Made by a program: the position numbers and the translations under genes | Part shown: piece by piece, positions 12,001-23,200 of the stretch | Layout of the letters: every line of letters begins with the position of its first letter | Position numbering within the stretch: position 1 is the first letter of the stretch | Assembly (NCBI GenBank): GCA_030490835.1 | Contig: CM059971.1 | Location: 128,496,564 to 128,560,563, forward strand | DNA: 64,000 bases | Direction of reading: 5' to 3' | Source of the DNA: Annona cherimola | Lineage: Eukaryota; Streptophyta; Magnoliopsida; Magnoliales; Annonaceae | The notes under the pieces: model-generated | Databases searched by the model: none | What the model was told of the DNA's origin: nothing | What the model saw: the letters and a program-made list of their open reading frames with translations, nothing else

Positions 12001-15000
12001 CACATACACTTTCAGTGAGGCATATTCAAAATAAAGAGTCACCAACTGCTCTCAACTGCTTTGCCGCTTCACATGGATCACATCGTACTGTAGAGAACAG
12101 TGCTCAATAGCAATAGTATGAGACTTTGAATTAAATTCATATATATCATAGGGTAATTTCACATTTGCTTGCTAACAGTTAAAAAAATGAAATAAAATTT
12201 AAAAGAACCGAAATATAAAAACTTGCACACTAGATGGCAGAACTACAAAGATAATGTCATCATATGAGACAACAAGCTTATAAAATATAGAGAAACTGCA
12301 GAAGCAAATTTCAGACAGTTCTGCCATGCACGACAAAGATCAGAAACAAAAGACTAGGCAGCATGCTAATTCAAGTCAGAGACTCTGAAATGGCAAGAGA
12401 AAGTCCAGAAAGAACATGTACGGAGGCAGATCTATCGGGTAACCGATTAGATGATTCAAGACAGAAATGAATGGGCTGACAATGGGTTTGACCATGTTGG
12501 AGAAACTGCAGGTGTTGTGAACTCAGCAATAAGTCTTGGCAACAGTATAAACAAGAAAGCCCATGCAACTCCTGAAAGAAATGCATAGTCAAACCAGCAA
12601 ATAGAAGCAAAGAACTCTGTTTCCCATATAGTACTCATGGATCCATTTAAGTTCACTTTTATGTTTTGATCAATTAAAAAGGTCAACCTACCTGCAGAGA
12701 TGGGTTTTGGCTCGCCATTCACAGGCATAACATCACAATTATTGGCTCCGGCAACGCTTGTCAAGACCTCATCTTGATCCTTTCTAGGTCTCTTAAAACG
12801 ACAAATGCCACTCTTTGACATTTTTTCTGCTCTTTGGTGCTGCAGTCCGCCAGCACGTTTAGAGGAAGAGGAAAAAGAATTACTTGAATCCCTAGCTTTC
12901 AGAGGACTGCCACAGTCTTCAACTTGGCAATTGGATGCCAAGCCTTCATGCATGCCAAGCTCAAAACCAAGCCTTTTGCTTTGTAAAATCAGGTTGGGGT
13001 CCTTCTCAGCAATAGCATTTTTCTCTTTGCCATCAGAAAATGCACACAACATCAGCAGGAGCTTGGAATTAGCACAGCCTATCATAACTTTTTGAAAGAG
13101 AGGAATTGCAGAAGAAAAGAACCAAGCTTACAGCAGTAAGGCAGTACCCAAATTTGCATAAAATTACAGTGTACATCAGTGTAAATAGAATAACATGAGA
13201 AGGGATTAGAGTAATAAAAAATGAGGTCCAAAAAACAACAAGGGTTTACAAAAATTGTAGTCGAAAAGTTCCACATGCAGTTACAATAGGGCACCACATG
13301 ATAAGCTACCAGTTTCAGGCCCAAATAGACTATCAATGGAAGCCATTTGAAGATCAGCATGTTGTCCAAATAACTGCAATTTGGTTATTCACAAAATATT
13401 CACCATTCAAGCATACAACTGAATGCAATAATCTGAGCAAGATGATCAATGACCCCAACTTCCCATTGAATAAAACAAATGGAACAATTTGGCTTGGAAC
13501 CTCCTAGACAACAAAATGAGGGAGGAATGGGTTACCAGTTCTCAAAACAATAAAAGTTATTTGGTTCTGAAAATTTGTACAAATTTATCAGCCCAAATGA
13601 ATACTTGAAAGATAGTGCATCTTAACAGCACAGGTTAACACTAGTGAATTCGACAACCATCAGAAAGCAAGGTCACCAACATAATTCTTATGATTTCATG
13701 TAACTTATTCAACGAGTAACTTTCTCAAACGAGTGAATACAAAATAAAATGCAGATGAACAATGGATTAATAACTGTTATTAATCTTCTGTCATTTTGCG
13801 CTTTTCATGAATTAAACAACAGTGAATTTGGCAAACATCAGAAAGTAAGTTCACCAACAAAATTTCCATGATTTCGTGTGACTTATTCAACTACTTTCTC
13901 AAACAAGTGAATACAAAATAAAATATCGACGAAGAATGTATGAAATAGGCAGTACCATGGTTAACTGGACAGGCTTGCATAGCAGCAACAATCAGAGAAA
14001 TCTTTCAACCATTATCAGGTTCTTAAAGAAGTAGAAATCATAGCTTGAAATCTTCAATTCAAATTTGCAGCAACAATTAAAAACATCCATACCAGTTCCC
14101 AAGTCCTTGATTAAGTAGAAATCAGAGGTAGGAATCTTCCACTTCCATTCCAGAGTTATAACTTAGGAAAAGCATTTGTTGATCTCAGGGAAAATTTTAT
14201 GTTTTCAAATAATCAAAATAAAAGAGAAGAGAAGAGTTTTTGTCATTTCTCAAATCAATAGCTGTGCAAGACCTCACATGTGTATCTACTCAAGTCCCAA
14301 GCCTAGCCATGTGAGGAAATCCGACACGTGACCAAATTATGAACCAATTTTCTGACTGGGTGGAACTTAGTCCAAACCTTTTCTTGGTGCAGCACACTGC
14401 TTTTTAACCACATAAGAACAATGAAAACCTGATCATCAGAATGTTTATACAACAGTGTAACAATAAGTTCCCCAAAATATTTCAAATTAGATTTTGATGA
14501 AAAACATGACTTGCCACAGATGCGAGACTTGCATACGTCAGAAACAGATTACAACCATAAACTTTAAAGAAGAAGCTCAAATCATTATAGCTCAAATCAC
14601 TATAGCTCAAATCATTATATACTTAAACTAAAAATTACTCGGGTTGCATGCATATTACAAAATATATGGACGGCTCAAAATCAACCAACTTGGAAACACC
14701 AAGAGAAAAAAAATGGAAGAGAATCACTGTACATACTCTGGTTCCTATTGATTTGGCCTCCTATTCACAATTTTGTCTAAATCTGAGCTCATATCCATAA
14801 GATTACACAATAACTATAGTGATCAGCTTAGATCTAAAAAATAAAAATAGGGCTGCCAAAAGGAAACGCATAAGAACTGCTACGCTGGAGAAACCAAGAA
14901 ATGCAATACATATGCATATATGCATATATGCATACAAAATATGTACATAACCAGATGCAACACATAAACATAAAGATCGTACAAGCATTCTGTATGATGT

Positions 15001-16051
15001 GGGCAAGCAACAGACAAACCAACCAGCATGGGAACAGGCTAAGGGCCTTATACCAGGGAATTCCCCATCAACATGTCTATCTTAAGCTATAGCCCCCATG
15101 AAATGGTAATCACAACAAGTTGCAGCAATCACAATGAAAACAGCAACAATTTGGACAGCAAAGTGTGACAGCATGCGTTAATAGAATAATCAGTACATAT
15201 TCCCCCATGGGACACGGATAGGAAGGGAAGCATGAAGGATAAGACAATTTTGCCACTCTTCTTATCAAAATGAACTCGAAGAAAAAGAAGGAAGCAACAG
15301 ATAAGAGCAGATTTGACTTGCCGTTTCCAATTCCTCTTTCTGCTCGCAGGTCATAATGTGTCAGATATGTGCAATTTTACAAAGGTGTCAAACAAACCAC
15401 CCCATGCAGGCTGAGGACTTTCTACCAGGATTCCAACCAACTTAACTCCACACAAACTAAGTTTTGTATGTGCACCCCTATATAGGACAGGCAACTTGTC
15501 CATTTAGAATTTGCACAAGATTACACTTTTGCAAATATTTGATACTAATACGATTCAAATTGCTCGTGAGATCCTCCAGAAGTCCATCATACATTGATGA
15601 AGTGCTATTGTAAACCTAATACTAAACAGGGAAACTACTGTCACCCAGTGATTCAAGTGAATGTCGTATCATGCATTCAGTTGATATTTCTCATTCACAG
15701 TATGACGTCATATCAGGAGACCAACAGAACGAGTAGATCAAATGAGCAGCAGATACAAAAAGAATTCAAGAATTAGCAATGGACAAGAGGTATAAACAAG
15801 GAAATAGCTTTCACAGGATGTATTTATTTATGATATGATTTAGAGGAAAGAGATGGTTACTTGCCTCCAGCGGAAGAGAGGCGAGCAGCGGTAGCGGTGA
15901 AGCCAACATAATTAGACACGTTAGCTGACTGCACAGTGAAATTTACAGATTTAGTTTCTTCAACACCAGTCTTGACATCATGAAAATGTTTGGAAGCCAG
16001 AAGTCGAGGAAGAACGATGTTGGCCGGCAGAGACGTCTCGACCGCATCCAT
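2057..16051 (-). CDS. Uncharacterised plant basic nuclear-type protein, six exons, about 812 aa
   Basis: Exons on the minus strand: 16051-15865, 13087-12692, 11762-11607, 6940-6567, 6473-5663 and 2571-2057 (stop). Joined length is 2439 bp, giving 812 aa. Every junction keeps the frame (phases 1,1,1,0,1), with clean donors such as GCAG|GTAGGT and CATG|GTATGA. Intron 1 appears to use a GC donor. The start is the first ATG of the reading frame (MDAVET). Two other acceptors for exon 2 (13078 or 13024) would give 809 or 791 aa. Visible features: a serine-rich run near residues 130-138, nuclear-localisation-like clusters KRPRK (161-165) and RRGKKR (209-214), a proline-rich block LNEILDGSYKLPIPCPPK (278-295), and a basic C-terminal part with KPKWPKK (674-680). 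There is no membrane segment or known catalytic motif. I do not recognise the family; nuclear location is inferred from composition. Confidence 0.75.
2996..3057. repeat. Compound (CT)n(TA)n microsatellite
   Basis: About twenty CT units run directly into about eight TA units. The tract ends exactly where foldback element F2 copy 1 begins. It lies in intron 5 of the minus-strand gene. Confidence 0.95.
3058..3548. mobile_element. Foldback element family F2, best copy
   Basis: The arms are about 190 bp and highly alike: left about 3060-3242, right about 3358-3545 as its reverse complement. The outer ends read CATGTAACCC on the left and GGGTTACATG on the right. The central ~110 bp is AT-rich. There is no coding capacity. 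Related copies lie at 9940, 17035, 17822, 23620, 32395, 53060 and 57935. As RNA, the arms would form one long hairpin. Confidence 0.85.
3600..4986. other. Intron 5 sequence, no feature recognised
   Basis: Unique-looking AT-rich intron DNA. I see no repeat boundary, RNA gene or credible exon in it. Confidence 0.45.
4987..5414 (-). pseudogene. Decayed coding fragment inside intron 5, unidentified protein
   Basis: Read on the minus strand, this stretch has coding-like composition. From 5414 it gives a segment containing FLRVAHKLGTISASENAAIA and then VDSDVMDIIKVPAMDFD, reaching an in-frame TAG. Beyond that, a second frame gives LDDAYNSFDGQAQRK, a TAA, and then NYWDDLKICIVVVINAERLK, ending at TGA at 4987. 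At least one frameshift and two or three internal stops would have to be ignored to join the pieces. None of the likely acceptors fits the phase-1 donor at 5663, so it is probably not a normal exon of the host gene. It may be a gene fragment captured by retroposition, or a lost alternative exon. I do not recognise the protein. Confidence 0.4.
7748..8348. mobile_element. Tourist-like MITE, family M, interrupted by a foldback element
   Basis: The left end is GGGTATGTTTG and the right end CAAACACACCC, flanked by ATA (7745-7747 and 8349-8351). The MITE is split by the F1 foldback at 7921-8262; removing the insert and one target copy restores the usual family M sequence across the join. It lies in intron 3 of the minus-strand gene. 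Confidence 0.85.
7921..8262. mobile_element. Foldback element family F1, copy 2, with 8-bp target duplication
   Basis: It is flanked by the perfect 8-bp repeat TTATATCA (7913-7920 and 8263-8270). The two halves are long imperfect inverted copies: AT-rich arms and GTGCAC-containing tips. The 342 bp have no coding capacity. An 8-bp duplication suggests mobilisation by a hAT-type (or possibly Mutator-type) transposase; the class is inference. Confidence 0.85.
8872..9215. mobile_element. Foldback element family F1, copy 3
   Basis: The tips read TTTCAATGCATTCGAGTGCA on the left and its near-inverse around 9190-9210 on the right (TGCACCTAGATGCATTGAAA). Between them are the AT-rich F1 arms with the ATTAATCTGAGTGTATTTAA landmark. 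No open reading frame. Located in intron 3 of the minus-strand gene. Confidence 0.7.
9655..9905. mobile_element. Decayed family M MITE
   Basis: The interior follows family M in the same order as the copy at 47691, and the right end reads CAAACACACTCTC. The left terminus is not preserved. Confidence 0.55.
9940..10240. mobile_element. Partial foldback element family F2
   Basis: It begins with TTCTATGTAACCCCTTTCAT, an F2 outer end, and runs through one F2 arm into the centre (ATCATTTATTCACATG). The second arm is degraded or missing. Confidence 0.55.
10944..11371 (-). mobile_element. TRIM-like short LTR retroelement remnant
   Basis: Two related segments flank a 70-bp spacer: 10944-11139 and 11213-11370. 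Both contain GGTTCCATGG, a degenerate TAATATTGTCC-type block, and CATCACAA near the far end. Next to the right segment is GCTCCGATACCA (11199-11210). Its reverse complement, TGGTATCGGAGC, differs by one base from the plant tRNA-iMet primer-binding site. This is the layout of a minus-strand terminal-repeat retrotransposon in miniature (5' LTR on the right), without coding capacity. It lies in intron 3 of the unknown gene. Confidence 0.6.
13644..13937. repeat. Direct duplication of about 115 bp in intron 1
   Basis: Unit 1 (13644-13760) and unit 2 (13822-13937) share long matched stretches in the same order, such as CATCAGAAAG, TCACCAACA, ACTTTCTCAAAC and GTGAATACAAAATAAAAT. About 60 bp of unrelated sequence separates them. 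It looks like a local segmental duplication. Confidence 0.8.
14573..14622. repeat. Triplicated 17-bp tandem unit
   Basis: Three near-identical copies of AGCTCAAATCATTAT lie head to tail in intron 1 of the unknown gene. Confidence 0.7.
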
Positions 16052-16470
16052 GTTGACGGGAAAAACGAAGAGGCACGACACGCTATAGATAATGTTGCTC
16101 CAAACAAAAAGTAAAAGCGCAAATCAAAGGAAAAACTATATACAGAAATCGAGATCCACGTATTCTACATCCATGATTCTGGAAGGGTTTCATACGAAAT
16201 CTGGGATCCTTTCGCAGGTATAGGCTTTTTTGCACTGCAGCCGCCGCAGCAATCAGCATATGCATATTCCAGAGCAGAAAGACGACAACGAAGAGTTGGG
16301 AGAAGCAGAGAGGGAGTGGAAAGACCAGGACGAAGAGTAAGGACAAGGAGATAGCACAGGCAAAGCTACCTGCCGGAGAAATTAGGATTGTATTGTTAGG
16401 GCTAAAAGGGAAGAGAGAGAGAGAGACTAGGCAGGCGAGGCAAGGGCAAGGGCAAGTCGAGCAAGTTTAG

Positions 16471-16480
16471 CATATATAGT
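16471..16480 (-). promoter_or_regulatory. Candidate TATA box of the unknown gene
   Basis: ACTATATATG on the minus strand lies about 420 bp upstream of the ATG at 16051. About 40-60 bp downstream of it is a CT-rich run (complement of the GA repeat near 16411-16427), typical of plant core promoters and 5' leaders. A start site near 16445 is inferred. Confidence 0.45.
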
Positions 16481-16558
16481 TTTCGGGAAGAGAACATAAG
16501 AGCACGACGCAGGAGCACGGTCCGACTCTTGCTCCACTTCGTTTCCTCCGTTACTCCA

Positions 16559-16838
16559 GCGTGTGTTTGGTAATTAATCAAAAATGTAAGTTAAAATTTT
16601 TCGATTTAAAACTTTTCATTCTATGTAATTATCATATTTTCTAATTATTTTTTCATATTTTTCTATATAATTACCCTACTTTTCAATCATTTCTACACAA
16701 TTATCCACACAACTAACATATCTATTTTAATTTTATTATCTTTACTACTCATCATTACCCATATTATATCACATCATTCGACGACTTTTACTCTCTAAAA
16801 CTTTTCATCAAAAATTTTATTCATTACCAAACACACCC
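16559..16838. mobile_element. Tourist-like MITE, family M
   Basis: The termini are GTGTGTTTGG on the left and CCAAACACACCC on the right, with the family M interior. The 3-bp flanks are CCA and CTA, so the target duplication is imperfect. It sits just upstream of the promoter of the minus-strand gene. Confidence 0.75.
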
Positions 16839-16861
16839 CTAATATTCAGTCCACGCTCCGC

Positions 16862-16980
16862 CTCGAGCCATACAAGTGCATGTTAAATATATTTATATTA
16901 ATAGTTTTATAAAAAAATTTCAAAAAAACTTTAAAAAATGAATTAAAGCACACAAGTGCACTGTATTAGAATCCTCATAG
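16862..16980. mobile_element. Partial foldback element family F1
   Basis: A single F1 arm (AAATATATTTATATTAATAG followed by the A-rich stretch) with GTGCA tips. The other arm is missing. Confidence 0.5.
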
Positions 16981-17034
16981 ACAATGAATTTCTTATTCTA
17001 ATATCTAAAAACAGGATGCTTTTATGAAACTCTT

Positions 17035-17515
17035 TTTCTGTATAACCTCTTTCATTTTTAATATCTAGATAATTAATAGAAAATTCACTCAATCTATTTG
17101 TTTAGCAAAATTTTATTATGAAAATCATTTTATTTGTCTAATATTACTGAATATGAGTTTCATCTACAAACATATAAAATCAACATAATAAAATAATTTA
17201 ATATTAAATATCAATTTTAAAATATTATTTTTAATATTTAAACCATCTAAAATATCATTACTATATCGGATAAATGGTTCTATAAAGTATTACTACATTC
17301 TAATACATATATAAATGGTCTAAGCAGTTTTATTAATTTACATACGAACGTACTAATTTTTGAGCAAATGTAGTCTATGCACAATTGCACATATTAGATT
17401 TAGACGAAACTTGGTTTCATGCATAAATAAATGATATTAAATACAATGAATGGATTGAATTTTCTATAAAATATCAAAATCTTAAAATTTGAAAGGGTTA
17501 CGTAAAAGCGAGCCC
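17035..17515. mobile_element. Foldback element family F2
   Basis: The left end reads TATAACCTCTTTCATTTTTA and the right end GAAAGGGTTACGTAAAAG. The arms are inverted relatives with the F2 landmarks (TTTGTTTAGC; ATCATTACTATA in the centre). More diverged than the copy at 3058. Confidence 0.65.
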
Positions 17516-17821
17516 GAAAAAATATATAGATAGTTTATAAATTAAATTCATAATCAGCCTAATTGCTGCTCTTTTTTAAAAATTAATAAATATATATTTA
17601 TTTTTAAAAGATGTTATTTTTATGAGATATAAATTTCAAAAAAATTTATTTTTGATAGCATGATAAAATAAAACATATTAAATATGAAACACAATGTAGA
17701 TCTTAAAATTTTTAAAATTAACAAATCAAGGGTACACATAAATTCTATATGCTTACAGTAAATATTAGACCATTACCTTATATTAGGGCTTTGTTCCTAT
17801 GTTATTAGTTATATAAAGTAA

Positions 17822-18225
17822 ATTTCTGTAACCCCTTTCATCTTTAATGTTTTCATGCTTAATGAAAAATTCAATCTATTTGTTATATTTAATATCATTT
17901 GTTTGGCTATAAAACTAAGTTTCATCTAAACAAAAAATATGTATTATAATATAATAATATCTTATAAAATCATTTATGCATATAGTAATAATATTTTAGA
18001 TAGTTTATATATTGAAAGTACAACTTTAAAACTTATATTGAGCACTAACTCATTTTATTGTATTGATTTATGCATTTGTAAATAGAGGTCATGCAAAGTA
18101 ACATTGGAGAAATGAATTTTTTTTCATAATAATACAAATAATACTAAATACAATAATAAGCTAGATTTTTCATCAAACATTAATATATTAAAAATAGAAA
18201 GGATTGCATAGAAAAGGAGTTAGGC
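17822..18225. mobile_element. Foldback element family F2
   Basis: The left end reads CTGTAACCCCTTTCATCTTT and the right end TAGAAAGGATTGCATAG, with the F2 arms and centre. AT-rich, no coding capacity. Confidence 0.6.
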
Positions 18226-19282
18226 ATGGTTGAATTTTGTACATAATGTTCTGGATGAAAATAATTATCAGAACTTTTACGTCATGTACACAAATTGCCT
18301 ATCATATAGTACTATAGAATATACATTAGGGGGTGCAATGGATTCGGTTATACTGGGTTCTATATATACCAGGTTTGAGTCGGTTTAACTTGGGTTATTG
18401 CGTGTTAGAATATTCAAAGACATCAATAAAATATAAAAAACTACATGTAATTGAATAAATAAATAAAAAGTGTAAGAGCGCGCTGAATCCAGCTTGTAAT
18501 TCATATCCTTATGTACTTGAATTTTTGATGAGAATAGAATGAGAATATAGTATTAAAAAAATATTGTTATGTTGAAAATAGAAAAAATTGCATAAGTAGA
18601 CTTGGTTTTGGTCACATCAGACAAGGAAGCTTGTCATCTGAATAAACCTACGTCCATATACACATAATGAAAGCACACACGTGATATACCTCGACCATCT
18701 CGGAGGCTAGGCTTGTAATATAAAAAGGCGTCTATTTTTTTTATTTGGACTACCCAACCTCACACGCTAACATCCTATATACAGACCATCTTTTTATGCC
18801 ATGACGCAAGCCCCACATTCGGCCTTCATGCCTTACTATGTCCCAAAACGTGTCAAAATTTTTTTAAAATATAAATTACTAATCAACCTGAATTCTGAAT
18901 ATATTTTGATAAAAATGATAAATGGTTCAGATTTAGGAAGTTTTTAAAATTAAAAAGCAAAGGAGAGCAACGCAGGCGCATGGACATATCCCATTGACCT
19001 TAATTATTAATTTTTCTATTCAATCATTTGCCTACAGCACACATAGCTGCATTTGCTATTCTGAGGACAAACTGTACATGCATTATTCCTACCATAGATC
19101 GTATCACAAGTAAAACGCTCATTCTATTGAAATACCAGCGAGATCTATTTTGCATAAAACCCACCACAAGTCACATTATATTGCAATGCGATCACACCAC
19201 AGTCGTGCAAGTGCAAACTGCAAGCCATCTTCTCGAGGGCACTGGACGCACTTCCAACGGAATCGGATTGGAATTCGCCTAA
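18226..19282. other. Intergenic DNA between BET5 and the unknown gene
   Basis: AT-rich with scattered short repeats such as the GGGTTCTATATATACCAGG region near 18354. I see no gene. Confidence 0.4.
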
Positions 19283-19559
19283 GGGTGCGTTTGGTTGGAG
19301 GTAAAACTTTTTGATGAAAACTTTTCAAAGAAGAAGTTGTCAAGTTGATAGAAAATGATGTGATGTGATAGAGGTAATAATGAGGTGTAAAGATAATAAA
19401 GTTAAAATAGATAGGGTAGTTGTATGAGTATTTGTGTGGAAATAATTGAAAAGTAGAGTTGTTTATATAAGAAAATGTGAAAAAAAAATTAAAAAATAAG
19501 GTAATTATGGAGAGTGAAAAGTTTTCATTGACATGTTTTGTGTGTAACCAAACACACCT
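19283..19559. mobile_element. Tourist-like MITE, family M
   Basis: The termini are GGGTGCGTTTGG and CCAAACACACCT, flanked by TAA (19280-19282 and 19560-19562). The flank AATTCGCCTAAG appears on both sides of the element (near 19271 and 19569), suggesting a slightly larger duplication. Confidence 0.85.
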
Positions 19560-20272
19560 TAAGATTTGAATTCGCCTAAGATTTGAATCAATGGCTGCTA
19601 AAACACGGCCCACTAAATCCATTTTGAATCATTTATTTAACTAAGAAAGTTTCATCCAAATCAAATGCATAAATCTCATTTTTTAAAGGGATAAAATCAA
19701 CATACTAAAATTATTGAATTTATATATCAATTTCAGAGCTGTATATTTAACATAAAAACTATTTAAAATAACATACATGTAATTGATTCTATAAATATTA
19801 GTACCTGCTAATGCATTTGTGAATAGAACCAAGTGTTTTTCTTAATTAGCACATGCTATGTGGCCCATCCAAGAATCTGATTGAAATGAAAAGGTATGTT
19901 ACCATAGTAGCCAAACCATACGACCGGTGGGGTTTCGATTTCATCAAGAAGTTAGGCCGCAGATGGGGCAGCACTTTGAAATCTTTGTCGGTCCCACACC
20001 ACTGAAGTATTTCTCAATAACAAACCTGAGAACAAGCATTCAATTGTTCCCAGCAAACCACGTTTGTCAAAACCATGGACAGATCTAATAGCCAGCTAGC
20101 GTTATGTTAGCTTAGCAAACTTCAAATTTAATAGATTTCTTCCTGTGTGCTTTTCATCGACCAAACAACCGAATATGTATCAGAACAAAGGAAAAGGTCA
20201 TACACCCACCGCAACGTTGTTTAGCATGAGGAAAAACAAGTAGCCGAATTACTGAACTTAGCACCTTTAATG

Positions 20273-23200
20273 CTAAACCAAAATGTTGACATATTGGTCA
20301 AGCATAGAATCAAACAGCTGACACCTGCAAAAGAAAACCAATTCTACTCAGATTAAAGAATCAAGACAAAGCATATGATGTATCAAAGCCAATAAATGGT
20401 GTCACCACTTGGATGCCCAAGTGGTTGACCTGGGAGCGTACACTAAATGCTAGATGAAAATGTTAGAATTGAATGGTTGAAAGCAATAATCATGTCAATT
20501 GGATGTGCATGATTGCAAAACTCACTGTGTAACATTTTCATCTCAATAAAAAATTATGCGTTCTACTCTGTCAAAAAAAAAAGAAAAAAATTGATGTGTT
20601 CTACCACTAACAATCAGTCGTCAAGTTTGGCATTTGATAAAACTCATGAATTTTTTTTTTTTTGAAATTGGACAAGTTATGTAATATGATAACGGTGATA
20701 ATAAGTAATAGATAAAATAAAGTTATAATAGATGGAGTAATTGTGTGTGTAGTTATGGAGAAACGATTGAAAAGCAAAAAAGTTGTAGAGAGAGAAGTTT
20801 TAGATTGACATCTTTTTCTAATTGCCAAACACATCCTATAGTTTTTCCTAAGGAATATGGAGAAAAGAAAACAATTGATAAAATAATGGAACAGAAGAAA
20901 AATGAAAGAAACAGAACAAAACAAAAGGGTTCTACAGAGAAATCACCCATCTGATCAACATCTACATAAAGAACAACTTCTATCCTCCCTCCCCCAACAC
21001 CCCCCTCTTGCTTTTTCCAGTTTCAAAGCAGTTTCTCTTCAAATTTCACATAAAAATCATGGGAACAAAGTTCCAATTGTCCCTTGTCCAAATTTCATTG
21101 CAATTGCTCTTCCATATCTCATTAAAATCATAAGAATAATTAAGTTCCATTTGAAATCTTTCACAAAGTTCATGAACTGCTTTTTTATAAATCCATTATA
21201 AGAATAACCAAATAATGCATGAACCGAGAAAATTATAGTAAATAGTATCCATTAACAACAATGAGAGGAGAGAAAAAGGAAGCAACTTCAATTTTTTAAA
21301 ACAAATTGAAAAAGAACAAAATGTCAGTGCATTGTCAGGTATCATGAAGAAAAGGAAATTTTTGCATCAAGATTAAATACTTCATTATGCATACCACAGG
21401 ACTGCAATTGAAAATGCAAAAAATGAGTGCTTTTACTTTTATTTTGTTTCAAATTATATGCTTAATCAAGAAAATATCTGCTTTCTAATCTTTCTAGGAC
21501 TCAATTAGAATCAGTTACCTCATTGAAGTCCCAGGAGTATACAATGGATTCTTAACAACATACTCAACATATATGTTGTAGATGTACTTCAGGGATTCAC
21601 GAAGATCACCCATCTTGGGATGAGTGATCAGCACAATCTGCTTGAAGAAAAATTGCAATCGCATCAAATGAAGTTCCAAAGAGTAATAGAGAGATTTTTT
21701 ATTTAAGAAAAAAAAAAAAAAAAACCTTCATGGAAACAATTATTTACAATCACTAGGTGCTGAGAGTAACTCAAAATTTCTAATGCACCGCCACTGAAAG
21801 CATCCAACATGAAGGGAATTAAAATAGCTGACATGAAAGGATAGAGAGCAATGCTTGAGTAAAATCAGAACAGGCAAAGAGCACCTGAGCTTCACTGTTT
21901 TCAAATTCTCACCAACCCTGTAAAAACTTCACACCATACCTAAACAAACCAAATTCTTCAGGTTGGACTTGGGTTCACACACTGTTTTAGCTTTCAGTCA
22001 AATAATTAGGTGGTTGGCCCTATGAGGTAGCTACAAGAATTTTCAGCATGCAGCCTATTTATGAATTCTAGGATGAATTGTTGGTGTATAACTAGCCTAT
22101 TATGTCTAGTTGAACTTTGGAAACGGTATGGTCAAATGACTCAAGCTCATCCAACAGCCCCATGAATTTTAATTTCAACTTCCTTTGGTGTTTTATAAAA
22201 GAGATGGTCATTATTGGCACCAGATAGCTCTTGATTTTTTTTCAGAACAACACATCTGGTGAAAAGAAAAAAAAAATCTGAAAGACATTTTGTCCAACTA
22301 GTTATTCTTCATAAAGAGAAGCACAGAGTTAAAAAGAGGATAAGAGTTGAAAAAGTCAGCATATGATGAAGAAGGGATTAAGAGTAATAAAGCCACAGAG
22401 GTAAGATCAAACCTAAATACTTGTAAATAGAAAGTACCAACACTACACAGTGGGATAGTTAAGAAATCTGTCAACAACTTGCATGTATTGCATAATGCCA
22501 TGATCATCACATTTTTAGAGGAAGTTAGGGGGAAATCTAAAGACTTTGTATGGTTTTACGTAAAGAGCAGATACGAAACTAAAACTATGATTGGATATAC
22601 ATAATATCCGTATCCTTTTTCAGTTAGCAATCATTTTTTTTCTATAGAGATTGGCAATCATTGATATACCAACCCTATCAGCATATAGTTGTAGCAACTT
22701 CAACTTGAGCACAATCTCTTTTAACCGGACCATCTAAATTCCCATTAACAAATGATACAATTCATGCTCTTTGATGCAGTCATTACTACACCTTTTATGT
22801 TGAAAATTCTCATTTTTATTCCTGTCATCCTTTGAAAATGATCTTCATTTACTGTCAAGCATTCTTTCCCATGAAGTGTGCCTGGTTACTGGTATTTGCT
22901 GTCTGGCTATGATATAAGATTATTCTTCACTAGAATTCATTTGAAACAACTGTTTTCTTCCACAAAACAGTGCATTAAATTCAGAAGTGAGAAGACATAA
23001 TTACCCTTGAGCTAAAGATAACCCCTACCATCTTATTTCACAAATGTCAAAAGTATACATACTTTTGTTTTCTTTCATGTTATTGTTAGATATCCACTTT
23101 GGACTGCACTTTGGAGATGCATGAAAAACCATTCTAAACATTTAACATAGAAAACTTCAATGACCGTTTCAGAAATTCTCAGATAGTTTGACCATTTGGG

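Noticed and set aside
12805..13095. Plus-strand open frame of 96 codons
   Set aside because: It is antisense to exon 2 of the unknown minus-strand gene. The frames at 2373-2717 and 6006-6221 are likewise antisense to exons 6 and 5.
14898..14940. ATGCATAT palindromic repeats as a regulatory array
   Set aside because: It is a short simple repeat in an intron, with nothing else to support a role.
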